This document shows, piece by piece, positions 30,923 through 40,124 of a DNA stretch of 64,000 nt. How positions within the stretch are numbered: position 1 is the stretch's first letter; each line of letters begins with the position of its first letter. The stretch is taken from NCBI RefSeq assembly GCF_900103365.1, contig NZ_LT629703.1, positions 1,054,001-1,118,000 of the forward strand. The letters run 5' to 3'. Under the pieces are notes generated by a model. It did not search any database and was not told the DNA's origin. It saw only the letters and a list, made by a program, of their open reading frames with translations. The translations under genes were made by a program, and so were the position numbers. This stretch comes from Afipia sp. GAS231 (GTDB lineage: Bacteria; Pseudomonadota; Alphaproteobacteria; Rhizobiales; Xanthobacteraceae).

Positions 30923-31579
30923 TCATCGAGAAGGCGGATGAATGCGGGTCAAAGGCGGCGGCGCAACCGTTGCCTTCTTCCAGGCGTCGAGTGCTTGTAT
31001 CCGCGAAAACCACGCCTGCAGGTTTGCGTAACCCGTGACCGGCAATTCGGCCGCGGCCGTGTGCATCAGCGGCGAGGCAATCGCGAAATCGGCCAGCGTC
31101 AGTTTGTCCTGCGCAATCCATTCGTTGCGCGCCAGGTGATCATCGAGCACCTGCGCCGCCGCTGACAGCAACGCTTCACCGCGCGCGATTTCGACCGGAT
31201 CGGGTCCGCCTGCACCGCCGACCATTTTCTTCGAGACGCGTTCCCGGGTGATGAATCCGACCGCCGGCGTGAAGTGATAGGCCGACCAAAACAGCCATCG
31301 GTTGACGTCGGCGCGTGCCTTGACGTCCAAGGGGTAGAGGTCCTGCCCCGGCGATCCATCCGCCAGATATTGCATGATGGCGTGCGACTCCCACAGCATG
31401 AATCCGTCGTCATTCAGCAGCGGAACTTTTCCGTTCGGATTTTGACGCAAATATTCCGGCGCCTTGTGTTCGCCTTTCAGGAGATCGACCACGACCAGTT
31501 CGAGGTCTACGTTCAGATGGAGCGCGGTCAACACGACGCGGCGCGAGTTTGACGAGAGCGGGTGATAGTAGAGGCGCAT
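30923..31579 (-). CDS. Glutathione S-transferase
   Basis: A 218-residue cytosolic GST. The N-terminal thioredoxin-like domain begins MRLYYHPLSSNSRRV, with the candidate catalytic Ser in HPLSSNS. The glutathione-binding GKVPLL and the ESHAIMQYL segment are present. The C-terminal helical domain has the LTLADFAIASPL N-capping motif. It is of a general bacterial theta/phi-like type; the substrate is unknown. The ATG at 31579 has AAGGAAC upstream. It is divergent from the glycine-zipper protein gene. Confidence 0.92.
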   Translation of the reverse strand: MRLYYHPLSSNSRRVVLTALHLNVDLELVVVDLLKGEHKAPEYLRQNPNGKVPLLNDDGFMLWESHAIMQYLADGSPGQDLYPLDVKARADVNRWLFWSAYHFTPAVGFITRERVSKKMVGGAGGPDPVEIARGEALLSAAAQVLDDHLARNEWIAQDKLTLADFAIASPLMHTAAAELPVTGYANLQAWFSRIQALDAWKKATVAPPPLTRIHPPSR

Positions 31580-31749
31580 CTTGGGTTCCTTCCAATCGGT
31601 GCGCCGGAAATTGTCTCCTCGTTGACGTGGCGACCACCCGATACCCGATACGTCACGCCGAATTTGCGTCGCATCCGGACCGCGAAAGCTTCACGCTGCG
31701 GCCATAAAGCGGGATCAGCCTGACCTCCTCTCATCGATGGAACCGCACC

Positions 31750-32133
31750 ATGATCAAGGCCGTCATCGCCGCAGCAGTGCTGCTCGTCATCGCAACCTCA
31801 GCGGCTTCGGCGCAGCATCGCGCCGGCGACGCCGCGCTCGGCGCGGTGTCCGGCGCCGTGGTGCTGGGACCGATCGGCGCGGTCGCCGGCGCATTCATCG
31901 GCTATTCCGCCGGGCCGTCCATTGCGCGCTCGTGGGGCCTCGACCGCTCCCGCGCCTCGCGGCAGCGAAGGCAGGCCGCAAGCGAGAACGTGCGCGGTGC
32001 GCGAGCGGAAGCGCCGAGCCCGGCCGGCGAAACGAATCCGCGCATCGCGAGTTCCCGGAGCGAAGGCACAGTCCCTGCCCCGGCTGCACGTCCGGCGGCG
32101 GCGAAGACGCCGCCGGTGCAGACGCTGGAGTGA
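31750..32133 (+). CDS. Exported protein with glycine-zipper segment
   Basis: A 127-residue protein. A signal peptide (MIKAVIAAAVLLVIATSAAS, end near SAQ) is followed by one hydrophobic glycine-zipper segment (ALGAVSGAVVLGPIGAVAG). A charged Ala/Pro/Arg-rich tail that looks disordered follows. Similar small proteins occur next to membranes in Rhizobiales without assigned function. ATG at 31750 with a weak ribosome site. It is convergent with the kinase gene. Confidence 0.75.
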   Translation: MIKAVIAAAVLLVIATSAASAQHRAGDAALGAVSGAVVLGPIGAVAGAFIGYSAGPSIARSWGLDRSRASRQRRQAASENVRGARAEAPSPAGETNPRIASSRSEGTVPAPAARPAAAKTPPVQTLE

Positions 32134-32238
32134 ACACCACAAACCGGCAGATCGTAACCCGCATGAGCCAACGGATCGCGCGAATGCGCGCCCGATGACA
32201 GGCTCCACGATATGCGGGTGCTCTGCGTCAGGTATTAT

Positions 32239-32264
32239 CCCGGATGTCGCTTCGCTCATCCGGG
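32239..32264. repeat. Short palindrome CCCGGATG/CATCCGGG after the kinase stop
   Basis: Eight-pair inverted repeat with a 10-base loop (TCGCTTCGCT), the core of a common interspersed repeat in this lineage. The TAG stop of the kinase gene (32267-32265) directly abuts it. It can also end the kinase transcript. Confidence 0.75.
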
Positions 32265-33698
32265 CTACGCCGGGCTCGCAGTTTCCTGCGGCATCGCTGC
32301 CGCCAGCCGTGGCGGCCGCACCACCGTCACGGTGCAGGCGGCTTCGGCCGCGACCTTGGAGGATACGCTTCCGAGCAGCGTGCGCAGCATCGAGTTCTGC
32401 CGCGCACCGATCACGATATGGTCGACCTGGTTGATCCCGGTAAATTCCAGGATCGCGGCCGCGGGATCGACCGCCTCCAGCACATGCACGGTCAGCCGGC
32501 TCTCGTCGAGGCCCAGCGGCGATGCCCAATGCCGCAGCGCGACCAGACGGTCGATGTGCTTGTTGTTGCCCTGCTCGTCGAGCGTGCGGTCGATGGTGAT
32601 GCGGCCGAGCTTCAACACATTGATGCAGGCCAGTCGCGCCGACGGAAGTGTCGCCAGCAAATGCGCCGCCGTGATGCGCAGGGATTCGTTGAGCGGCGCC
32701 GAACCCTCCTCGGTATCGAGCGCGACGGCAACGATCGGGCCCGATGCGAGCTGGACGGCCACGTCCGACTTCGGCCTCTGCTGGGTCATTCCGCCATTGA
32801 AGCGGCGACGCCACACCGTAGAGAGCGGATCGCGCTTCAACCGTTCCGATCGCGCAGTCAGCTTGACCTGATCGGGGTGGGCGAGATCGAACGCCAGTTG
32901 CGACGCCGTCGGGTGACGCCAGACCGGCTCGATCTCGAGACAGCGCAGCACGATCTCCTGCAGCCAGGGCGGATAGTCCGGCTTCAGCTGGCGCGGCGGA
33001 TACGGATCGCGCCACAGCCTCCGTCGCATGCCACCAAGGGTTTCGCTCTCGCCGAACGGCCGCACGCCTGTGGTGAAGAAGTACAAGAGCACACCGAGCG
33101 AAAACAGGTCGCTGCGCGGATCGTCGCGCACGCCGAGCAGACGCTCCGGCGCCATATAGGGCGCGGTGCCGTAAGGCAGGCGGAATTCCTCCTGCAGCAG
33201 ATCCGGCAACAGGTTGTGATGCGACAGTCCGAAATCGATCAGCACGCATTCGCCGGAGCGGCGAAACATGATGCTGCTCGGTTTGATGTCGTGATGAATG
33301 ACGTTCTGCCGGTGCAGGTCGGCGAGCGCCGTTGCGATCCTGCCGGCGATCAGGCGCGCCTCTTCATAGGAGATCGGCAGCTCGCCGATCCGGCTGTAGA
33401 GCGTCTGGCCTGCGATGCGTTCGATAACGACATAGGCTTGCCTGGCAAAATCGCCGGTGCCGAAGCAGCCGGGCACATGCGGGCCGGCGAGCCGCGGCAG
33501 GATCATCTGCTCCATCTCGAAAGAGACGATTGCCGCCGGATCCTCGCCTTCGGAAACCCGCGGCACCTTCATCAACAGCGGCACCGTGATGCCAGGATGG
33601 GTCACGGTCCACAGCGTCGCCATGCCGCCGCGATGGACGCATTCCCCGACCGTGAAACCGTCGAGTTGCGCGCCCAAGGCGATCGAAGGTTTTGCCAT
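32265..33698 (-). CDS. Ser/Thr protein kinase fused to a universal stress protein domain
   Basis: A 477-residue cytoplasmic protein. A Hanks-type kinase domain (about 10-275) has the VAIK-type lysine K44 (LLMKVPR), catalytic loop HHDIKPSSIM (D137, K139) and DFG at D155. The APE-type APYMAPE lies near 179-185. The Asn that normally ends the HRDxKxxN loop is Ser (S142). A UspA-like domain follows (about 320-470; GPIVAVALD and QVDHIVIGARQNSMLRTLLGSVSSKV). No membrane segment is seen. The ATG at 33698 has GGGAGGTGAG upstream. It follows the metallophosphoesterase gene by three bases, forming a phosphatase-kinase pair. Confidence 0.9.
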   Translation of the reverse strand: MAKPSIALGAQLDGFTVGECVHRGGMATLWTVTHPGITVPLLMKVPRVSEGEDPAAIVSFEMEQMILPRLAGPHVPGCFGTGDFARQAYVVIERIAGQTLYSRIGELPISYEEARLIAGRIATALADLHRQNVIHHDIKPSSIMFRRSGECVLIDFGLSHHNLLPDLLQEEFRLPYGTAPYMAPERLLGVRDDPRSDLFSLGVLLYFFTTGVRPFGESETLGGMRRRLWRDPYPPRQLKPDYPPWLQEIVLRCLEIEPVWRHPTASQLAFDLAHPDQVKLTARSERLKRDPLSTVWRRRFNGGMTQQRPKSDVAVQLASGPIVAVALDTEEGSAPLNESLRITAAHLLATLPSARLACINVLKLGRITIDRTLDEQGNNKHIDRLVALRHWASPLGLDESRLTVHVLEAVDPAAAILEFTGINQVDHIVIGARQNSMLRTLLGSVSSKVAAEAACTVTVVRPPRLAAAMPQETASPA

Positions 33699-33701
33699 CC
33701 C

Positions 33702-34442
33702 TCACCTCCCGATCACGAGGCGGTCGGCGAGCCAGTGCGGCAGGCCGTTGGCGCGAATGCGGTCGGCCGCCGCGATGACATCATAGGGCACGCGGCAAAA
33801 GGTGATTTCGCGCGACGTGGTATCGAGCATCGCGAAGGCCGCCGCCGGATTGCCGTCGCGGGGCTGACCGACCGAGCCGAGCACGGCAAGCCAGCGCCGG
33901 CCGCTCAGGAGCTGGACCGGTGTTTCCGATGTCGGGATGAAACTCGTCATCTTCGCTGCCGATGACATCGAGTAGAGCGCGGGCTTGTGGATGTGTCCGC
34001 AGAACGTGACTTGGGCAGCGGTCGCCTCGATGCTGCGCGCGGCGTCCGATGAGCTGCGCACGTAATGCCATTGCGCCGGGTGAGAGGCCTCCGAATGCAC
34101 GTAGAGGCGGTCGCCGTCCTGGTGCTTGAACGGCAACTCCGCCAGGAAGCGCCGTTGCGGTGCGCTCAGCCTGCCCCGCGTCCACTCGATCGCGGCCTGG
34201 GCTTCGGCATTCATGGTTTCGGATGCGGTGCCGATGGCGGCATCATGATTTCCGGTGACAGCGATCGCCCCGTCCTTGACGAGGTCCATCACGGTGTCGA
34301 CCGCCCATTCCGGATCGGCGCCATAGCCGACGATATCGCCGAGGCAAATGATTCGTTCCGCGCCGCGCGCCCGCGCGGAATCAAGGCAGGCCTGGAATGC
34401 CTGCCGGTTGGCATGGATGTCGGCAAAGACCGCGAGCCGCAA
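33702..34442 (-). CDS. Calcineurin-like metallophosphoesterase
   Basis: A 246-residue binuclear-metal phosphoesterase with all core motifs: D8 and H10 (FADIHAN), GDIVGYG, GNHD and GHIHKP. It is of the small MPE type that includes protein phosphatases and cyclic-nucleotide phosphodiesterases; the substrate is unknown. It starts with TTG at 34442, supported by GGAGG five bases upstream and the immediate MRLAVFADIH motif. It is the first gene of a two-gene unit with the kinase-USP protein, with three bases between them. A reversible-phosphorylation partnership is an inference from this arrangement. Confidence 0.9.
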   Translation of the reverse strand: MRLAVFADIHANRQAFQACLDSARARGAERIICLGDIVGYGADPEWAVDTVMDLVKDGAIAVTGNHDAAIGTASETMNAEAQAAIEWTRGRLSAPQRRFLAELPFKHQDGDRLYVHSEASHPAQWHYVRSSSDAARSIEATAAQVTFCGHIHKPALYSMSSAAKMTSFIPTSETPVQLLSGRRWLAVLGSVGQPRDGNPAAAFAMLDTTSREITFCRVPYDVIAAADRIRANGLPHWLADRLVIGR

Positions 34443-34509
34443 TTGTTCCTCCGCCTCGACTATCGCGCTAGCGCGTTTGGCGTGGATTGATGGATATCAA
34501 ACAATAGTC

Positions 34510-34636
34510 CGTCATGCCCGAGCTTGTCCCGGGCATCCACGTCTTAGCGGTGTCGCGGAAGGAGAAGACGTGGATGGCCGGGCATGGGCGAGCGGAAGCG
34601 ACGCCGTCCTTAGGACGGCTGTGCCCGGCCATGACG
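34510..34636. repeat. Interspersed palindromic repeat, family II (copy 1)
   Basis: A 127-bp element opening CGTCATGCCCGAGCTTGTCC and ending CCCGGCCATGACG, with GCATCCACGTCTT paired to AGACGTGGATGG. It contains an extra internal insert around CGTCCTTAGGACGG. It lies between the metallophosphoesterase and TetR genes. Confidence 0.88.
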
Positions 34637-34667
34637 AAACACCTGTTCAAACCAGGGGGAAAAAGAC

Positions 34668-35264
34668 TCAGCGCTTCTTCGGCGCTTGCAGTCCATGGAG
34701 CAGCAGCGCCAGCAGCGCGTCGATCCGGGCCTGCGCATCCGGATCGTTCCATTCGTCGGCATGGGCGGGATGATGGAAGCGGCTGGTGGCGTCGAAGATA
34801 GCGCGGGCCGAGGCCTTCACGTCGGCGACCTCGAAGGCGCCTTCTTTGACGCCGTCCGACAGGATGCGCGCGATCTGGTCGACCAGGCAGTCTTTGTGAC
34901 CCTTGACGCTCCTGCACGCCTCGCGGGCCAGCGTCAGGTAGGTCGCGAACATCTCGGGGTCGTCGGCCAGCCGCTTGTGCTTGATGGAAAACATCGTGCG
35001 CAGCCAACAGTCAAGCCGCTCCGGGGCCGGACCCGTCGCCTCAACGATCTCCATAAGCGGTGCACTCAGCCGGTCGAGCCATCGTTTGGCGACCGCCTCG
35101 CGCAGCGAGGCCTTGCTGGGAAAGTGGCGGTAGACGCTGCCGTGGCTGACATCGAGCGCCCGGGCCACATCGACCACGGTCGCCTTCGCAAGCCCGTAAC
35201 GGCGTAAAACGTCTTCCGTCACCTCCAGAATACGTTCGGGGGTCAGAACCACGACTTCGTTCAT
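34668..35264 (-). CDS. TetR-family transcriptional regulator
   Basis: A 198-residue TetR regulator. The N-terminal helix-turn-helix has VDVARALDVSHGSVYRHFPSK. A C-terminal ligand domain follows (resembling TetR_C_7 of the Bradyrhizobium/Rhizobium type), ending in a Pro/Lys tail. The ATG at 35264 overlaps the stop of a 12-codon ORF (ATGA) and has AAAGG upstream. Two tiny ORFs and a 22-bp palindrome lie upstream, suggesting autoregulation. No target efflux operon is adjacent. Confidence 0.92.
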   Translation of the reverse strand: MNEVVVLTPERILEVTEDVLRRYGLAKATVVDVARALDVSHGSVYRHFPSKASLREAVAKRWLDRLSAPLMEIVEATGPAPERLDCWLRTMFSIKHKRLADDPEMFATYLTLAREACRSVKGHKDCLVDQIARILSDGVKEGAFEVADVKASARAIFDATSRFHHPAHADEWNDPDAQARIDALLALLLHGLQAPKKR

Positions 35265-35299
35265 TGGCGTACCTTTGAGACGACGAGACGGGTGGTCAT
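35261..35299 (-). CDS. 12-codon leader ORF coupled to TetR
   Basis: ATG at 35299 reads MTTRLVVSKVRQ, then TGA, which overlaps the TetR ATG in an ATGA. GGGGGACTGA precedes its start. Too short to recognise; a translational-coupling leader is the simplest reading. Confidence 0.35.
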   Translation of the reverse strand: MTTRLVVSKVRQ

Positions 35300-35316
35300 T
35301 CAGTCCCCCTAACGGG

Positions 35317-35427
35317 TTAATGCTTTACCGGTTCCAGGCGTTCGGCCTGCGCCGCCAGATGGCGGGCAACTTGACGATTGAGCCAGAGTTGAATTTGTGC
35401 AGTCAAATGAATGAGTTCGATGGTCAT
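35317..35427 (-). CDS. 36-residue amphipathic leader peptide upstream of TetR
   Basis: ATG at 35427 with AAAGGACT upstream. It reads MTIELIHLTAQIQLWLNRQV and ends LEPVKH, stop. The peptide is predicted helical and amphipathic. Its start context (AAAGG, then TACGCCAATGA) is nearly the same as that of the TetR gene, so one may be derived from the other. It ends 17 bp before the 12-codon ORF. Function unknown. Confidence 0.5.
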   Translation of the reverse strand: MTIELIHLTAQIQLWLNRQVARHLAAQAERLEPVKH

Positions 35428-35519
35428 TGGCGTAGTCCTTTTGAAGTCCCCGGGCCCAGGGCCAACGGGCCGGGGTGACACCCACTATTGGCGTCGAAAA
35501 GGGATATAGCACGTCTCGC

Positions 35520-35541
35520 TGACAGATTTCAATATCTGTCA
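35520..35541. promoter_or_regulatory. TetR-type operator palindrome TGACAGAT-N6-ATCTGTCA
   Basis: A perfect 8-bp inverted repeat with a 6-base spacer, 93 bp upstream of the 36-residue leader ORF and 256 bp upstream of TetR. Its symmetry and length suit a TetR dimer. Binding by the adjacent regulator is inferred. Confidence 0.6.
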
Positions 35542-35649
35542 TTCAATCTTTGGGGATGGCAGGGCTGCGCCGGATGCGGGACTGGATGAGCCGCCGGCTC
35601 CCGGCCCCGACGCGGCTGCCGCCGACCCTGCCCGCGCCTACGTCCCGGT

Positions 35650-35730
35650 CGTCATGCCCGGCCTTGTGCCGGGCATCCACGTCTTCACGCAACAAAGACG
35701 TGGATGGCCGGGACAAGCCCGGCCATGACG
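35650..35730. repeat. Interspersed palindromic repeat, family II (copy 2)
   Basis: An 81-bp near-perfect inverted repeat: CGTCATGCCCGGCCTTGTGC at one end and AAGCCCGGCCATGACG at the other, with GGCATCCACGTCTT/AGACGTGGATGGCC inside. It is a shorter copy of 34510-34636, on the other side of the TetR locus. It lies 84 bp before purB. Confidence 0.9.
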
Positions 35731-35814
35731 GAAAAACCGTTGCCTTGAGCGTTTGTCTGGCTTGGGCGGCTCTGTTAAAGCACGGCGTAAAAAAACAATT
35801 CGCCGGAGTCGTCG

Positions 35815-37122
<1,308 letters not shown>

Positions 37123-37132
37123 ATGAGCAAAC

Positions 37133-37217
37133 CGTCATTGCGAGCGAAGCGAAGCAATCCAGTTCTTCACTTGAAGAAAGACTGGATTGCTTCGTCGCTT
37201 CGCTCCTCGCAATGACG
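37133..37217. repeat. Interspersed palindromic repeat, family I (copy 2)
   Basis: An 85-bp inverted repeat, CGTCATTGCGAGCGAAGCG to CTCCTCGCAATGACG, with AAGCAATCCAG/CTGGATTGCTT inside. Same family as 5183-5265, in opposite orientation. It fills the gap between the convergent purB and FTR1 genes and probably ends both transcripts. Confidence 0.9.
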
Positions 37218-37220
37218 GAA

Positions 37221-38048
37221 TTAGGCAGCCACGGCCTTTGCCTTCGCCGGCGCGCCGTACAGCCGCATCAGCACGAAGGTGACCGCGAGGATCGCGAGAT
37301 ACACCGTGAGCTGCATCGCGGTCGGCTGGTCGGTGTAGCCGATCAGCGTATGCAACGCCTTGCCGGGAATGCTGGCATCGGAGAGCAGCCAGCCTGAGTC
37401 CCACACCACGTTGTCCATCGCGGTCAGCCAGTTGGCCTTCTCCAGGAAGGCCGCAGCCTGCGCCGCCATGCCGGCGGCGAGCAAGGCGATCAGGATCGTC
37501 GTGGTCGTAAACAGCGCGCGCGCGGGAATACGCAGCAGGCCGAAATAGGTCAGAAGACCGACCATCACACCGAGTGCGAGGCCGCCGAGGCCGCCGAGCG
37601 TCACGCCCCAAGCGGTATCGCCGCCGGTGGCAATCACGCCGTAGAGGAACAGCACGACCTCGCTGCCCTCGCGCAGCACCGCGACGCCGACCACCACCGC
37701 CAGCGCGAGCAGCGATTTCGATCCTTCCACCACCGCCTTCCCGGCGACGCGCAGTTCACCGGCAAGCTCGGCGCCGTGACGCGCCATCCAGACATTGTGC
37801 CAGGTCAGCATCACGACCGCGATCACGAGTATGGCGGCGTTGAACAGTTCCTGTCCCATGCCGGCAAACAGGTTCGACAGCGCGCCGGCAAAGCCGGCGA
37901 CGACGCAGGCGGCGAGCACACCGGCCAGCACGCCGCCGCCGATCCAGGCGTTGCGATGCGGCACCGTGCGCGTGACCGCGAGCACGATGCCGATGATCAG
38001 ACCGGCCTCGAAGACTTCGCGGAAAACGATGATCAGTGCAGCAAGCAC
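37221..38048 (-). CDS. FTR1-family high-affinity iron permease
   Basis: A 275-residue integral-membrane protein with about seven helices. The two iron-transport motifs are REVFEAGL (R10-E11-E14) and REGSE (R126-E127-E130). FTR1 permeases move ferric iron after oxidation or relay by a periplasmic partner. The GTG at 38048 has AGGAAAG upstream. It starts nine bases after the cupredoxin gene, so the two form an operon like ftrB-ftrC. The FtrA (P19) and FtrD partners are not in the window. Confidence 0.94.
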   Translation of the reverse strand: MLAALIIVFREVFEAGLIIGIVLAVTRTVPHRNAWIGGGVLAGVLAACVVAGFAGALSNLFAGMGQELFNAAILVIAVVMLTWHNVWMARHGAELAGELRVAGKAVVEGSKSLLALAVVVGVAVLREGSEVVLFLYGVIATGGDTAWGVTLGGLGGLALGVMVGLLTYFGLLRIPARALFTTTTILIALLAAGMAAQAAAFLEKANWLTAMDNVVWDSGWLLSDASIPGKALHTLIGYTDQPTAMQLTVYLAILAVTFVLMRLYGAPAKAKAVAA

Positions 38049-38057
38049 GGTTCTTTC

Positions 38058-38417
38058 CTACTTCACGACCAGCGCGCCGCGCGCGACCTTCTCGTTGTAT
38101 TCGTCGACGAATTCGTAGCGGCCCGCCTTCTGGGCGCGAACGTTGATGGTGGCGTCGCTGGAGCCGGCAACCACCTTCTCGATCTTCAAGGCCTTGCTCT
38201 CGAATTCCATCGGCTTGGAATCCAGGTTCTTCAGCTTGATCACGATCGGCGTGTTGGCAGGCGCGCTGATTTCCGCGGGCTCGAACTTCTTGTCCTTGTA
38301 GCTGAGCTGGATTTCGGTCGCGGCCTGCGCGTTGGCGGCGCTGGTAGCGGCGATCGGCAGCAGCGCGGTGACGGCAGCAAAAATGACGGCCTTCGAAAGC
38401 GTTCGCGAGAGGGACAT
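38058..38417 (-). CDS. Periplasmic cupredoxin-like protein of the iron permease operon
   Basis: A 119-residue protein with a signal peptide (cleavage near ANAQA) and a single cupredoxin fold (FEPAEISAPANTPIVIKLKN; GRYEFVDEYNE). The usual blue-copper Cys and His ligands are not evident; Met, Glu and Lys lie where they would be, as in FtrB/EfeO N-terminal cupredoxins. The likely role is a partner of the adjacent FTR1 permease. ATG at 38417. Upstream, the minus strand reads GATTTAGAAGC (38524-38514), like half of an Irr-type iron box; this is weak evidence. Confidence 0.85.
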   Translation of the reverse strand: MSLSRTLSKAVIFAAVTALLPIAATSAANAQAATEIQLSYKDKKFEPAEISAPANTPIVIKLKNLDSKPMEFESKALKIEKVVAGSSDATINVRAQKAGRYEFVDEYNEKVARGALVVK

Positions 38418-38554
38418 GTCGGCTCTTTCAATGATGGCTGAAGATCAGGCGAGATGGCATACGCTGCTGCAAGCCACGCCGTGAAGAGACAAAAAGCCGC
38501 TCTTGATTGGAGAGCTTCTAAATCTTGGTCTGAATCTTGGGCTAAATCGCGGCC

Positions 38555-39106
38555 TCAGCCGGGCGCGCCGTCGACCATGCGCGATGTGACGCGATCGCGT
38601 TTGATGAAGTGATGCCAGAGCGCCGCGCCGATGTGGAGCACGATCAGTGCCAGCAGCACATAGGCAAACAGGATGTGACGGTCCTCATAGGCCGCAGCGG
38701 CGGCCTTGTCGGGCGAGGTAATCTGCGGAACGTGAAACAGCCCGAAGAAGCTGGAATAATCAGGGGTGCGCGCGCCGGAATGCGCCCAGCCCAGCATCGC
38801 CACCAGAATGGTAACGGCATAGAGCGACCAATGGCTGATGCTGGCCACGATCCGCTGCCATCGCGGCGTGTCCGAAGGCAGTGCCGGCGTCGGATTGAAG
38901 CCGCGCCAGATCAGGCGGAGCACCATCAGCAGCAGCACGAGGTAGCCGATATCGGCATGGATCGAGCGGTAGAAGAACCGGTTCGGGCCGGCCGGAATGT
39001 GGTTCATCCACCAGCCGAAGGCGAGCATGCTGATGATGACCAGGCCGAGGCCCCAATGGAACCCGCGCGACAGGCGGCCCCAGCTCGACGACGTATTGCG
39101 TAGCAT
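38555..39106 (-). CDS. Cytochrome b561 family protein
   Basis: A 183-residue membrane protein with four helices and histidines placed for two b hemes (GFHWGLG, SIHADIGYLVL, ISHWSLY, VLHIGAALWHH). Such proteins transfer electrons across the membrane. The ATG at 39106 has GGGAGG upstream; the much longer open frame is a shadow of murI. It lies 137 bp upstream of the cupredoxin gene in the same direction. A ferric-reductase role with the FTR1 pair is possible; superoxide oxidation is the other known activity. Confidence 0.92.
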   Translation of the reverse strand: MLRNTSSSWGRLSRGFHWGLGLVIISMLAFGWWMNHIPAGPNRFFYRSIHADIGYLVLLLMVLRLIWRGFNPTPALPSDTPRWQRIVASISHWSLYAVTILVAMLGWAHSGARTPDYSSFFGLFHVPQITSPDKAAAAAYEDRHILFAYVLLALIVLHIGAALWHHFIKRDRVTSRMVDGAPG

Positions 39107-39316
39107 TTCTGTTGGGCCTCCCGACCTCTCACATGCCGTGGGTCGTTTGCGGTTTTGTCCATATCTGCAATGACTTGCCCTGATAGCTTTCCATTCCCGT
39201 GAAGGCGACTTGAATCGTTCAAAACTGCGTGCGCGTTCCCTGGGCCATCGATCGCGGGACCCCCACCGGCCGCAAAAACAACTGAATGGTAACCGTGGAT
39301 CGGCTAAAAGAGCGGC

Positions 39317-40114
39317 GTGTCCTATCCCCCAACGATCCTCGTCTTCGATTCCGGCCTCGGCGGCCTCACGGTATTGCGTGAGATCGTCCGCGCCCGGCCC
39401 GATGCCCATTATGTTTATGTGGCCGACGACGCGTTCTTTCCCTACGGCCATCACAGTGAGGAGCAGATCATCGCGCGCGTGGTGCCGCTGATTGGCGAAC
39501 TGATCGCCAGCCATGCGCCCGATCTGCTGGTGATCGCCTGCAACACCGCGTCCACGCTTGTCATGTCGCACCTGCGCGAGGCCTATCAGGTGCCGTTTGT
39601 CGGCACCGTGCCCGCGATCAAGCCGGCTTGCGCCAGCTCGAAGACCAAGCGCGTGTCGGTGCTCGGCACCAAGGGCACCGTCAAACGCGAATACACCAAG
39701 CGCCTGATCAAGGATTTTGCGCAAGGCTGCGAGGTGACACTGGTCGGCTCGGCGGAGCTCGCCTCGCTCTGCGAATCCGCGCTCAGCGGCAACGACGTCA
39801 GCGATGAGGATATCGCGGCCGAACTCGCGCCATGTTTCGTCGGCAAGGACGCCAGCGATATCCACCGCACCGACACCGTGGTGCTGGCCTGCACGCACTA
39901 TCCGCTGTTGCTGGACCGGCTGATGCTGCTCGCGCCATGGCCGGTCGACTGGATCGATCCCGCCCCCGCCATCGCCCGCCGCGTCTCGGATCTGCTCGGC
40001 CCGGCCAACGGTCCATCCGATCAGGCCGGCGCCGAAATGATCTTCACGTCGAAGCGGCCGCACACGCTGAGCCAGGCCCTGATGCCGTTCTTCGGCGGCC
40101 GCGTCCCGGCGTAA
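39317..40114 (+). CDS. murI: Glutamate racemase
   Basis: Makes D-glutamate for peptidoglycan. The protein is 265 residues. Catalytic cysteines are C75 (ACNTAST) and C192 (ACTHYPLL), and the N-terminal FDSGLGGLTVL is canonical. It starts with GTG at 39317. It is divergent from cytochrome b561 and convergent with the beta-lactamase gene (ten bases between stops). Confidence 0.97.
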   Translation: MSYPPTILVFDSGLGGLTVLREIVRARPDAHYVYVADDAFFPYGHHSEEQIIARVVPLIGELIASHAPDLLVIACNTASTLVMSHLREAYQVPFVGTVPAIKPACASSKTKRVSVLGTKGTVKREYTKRLIKDFAQGCEVTLVGSAELASLCESALSGNDVSDEDIAAELAPCFVGKDASDIHRTDTVVLACTHYPLLLDRLMLLAPWPVDWIDPAPAIARRVSDLLGPANGPSDQAGAEMIFTSKRPHTLSQALMPFFGGRVPA

Positions 40115-40124
40115 GTTTTGGGCG

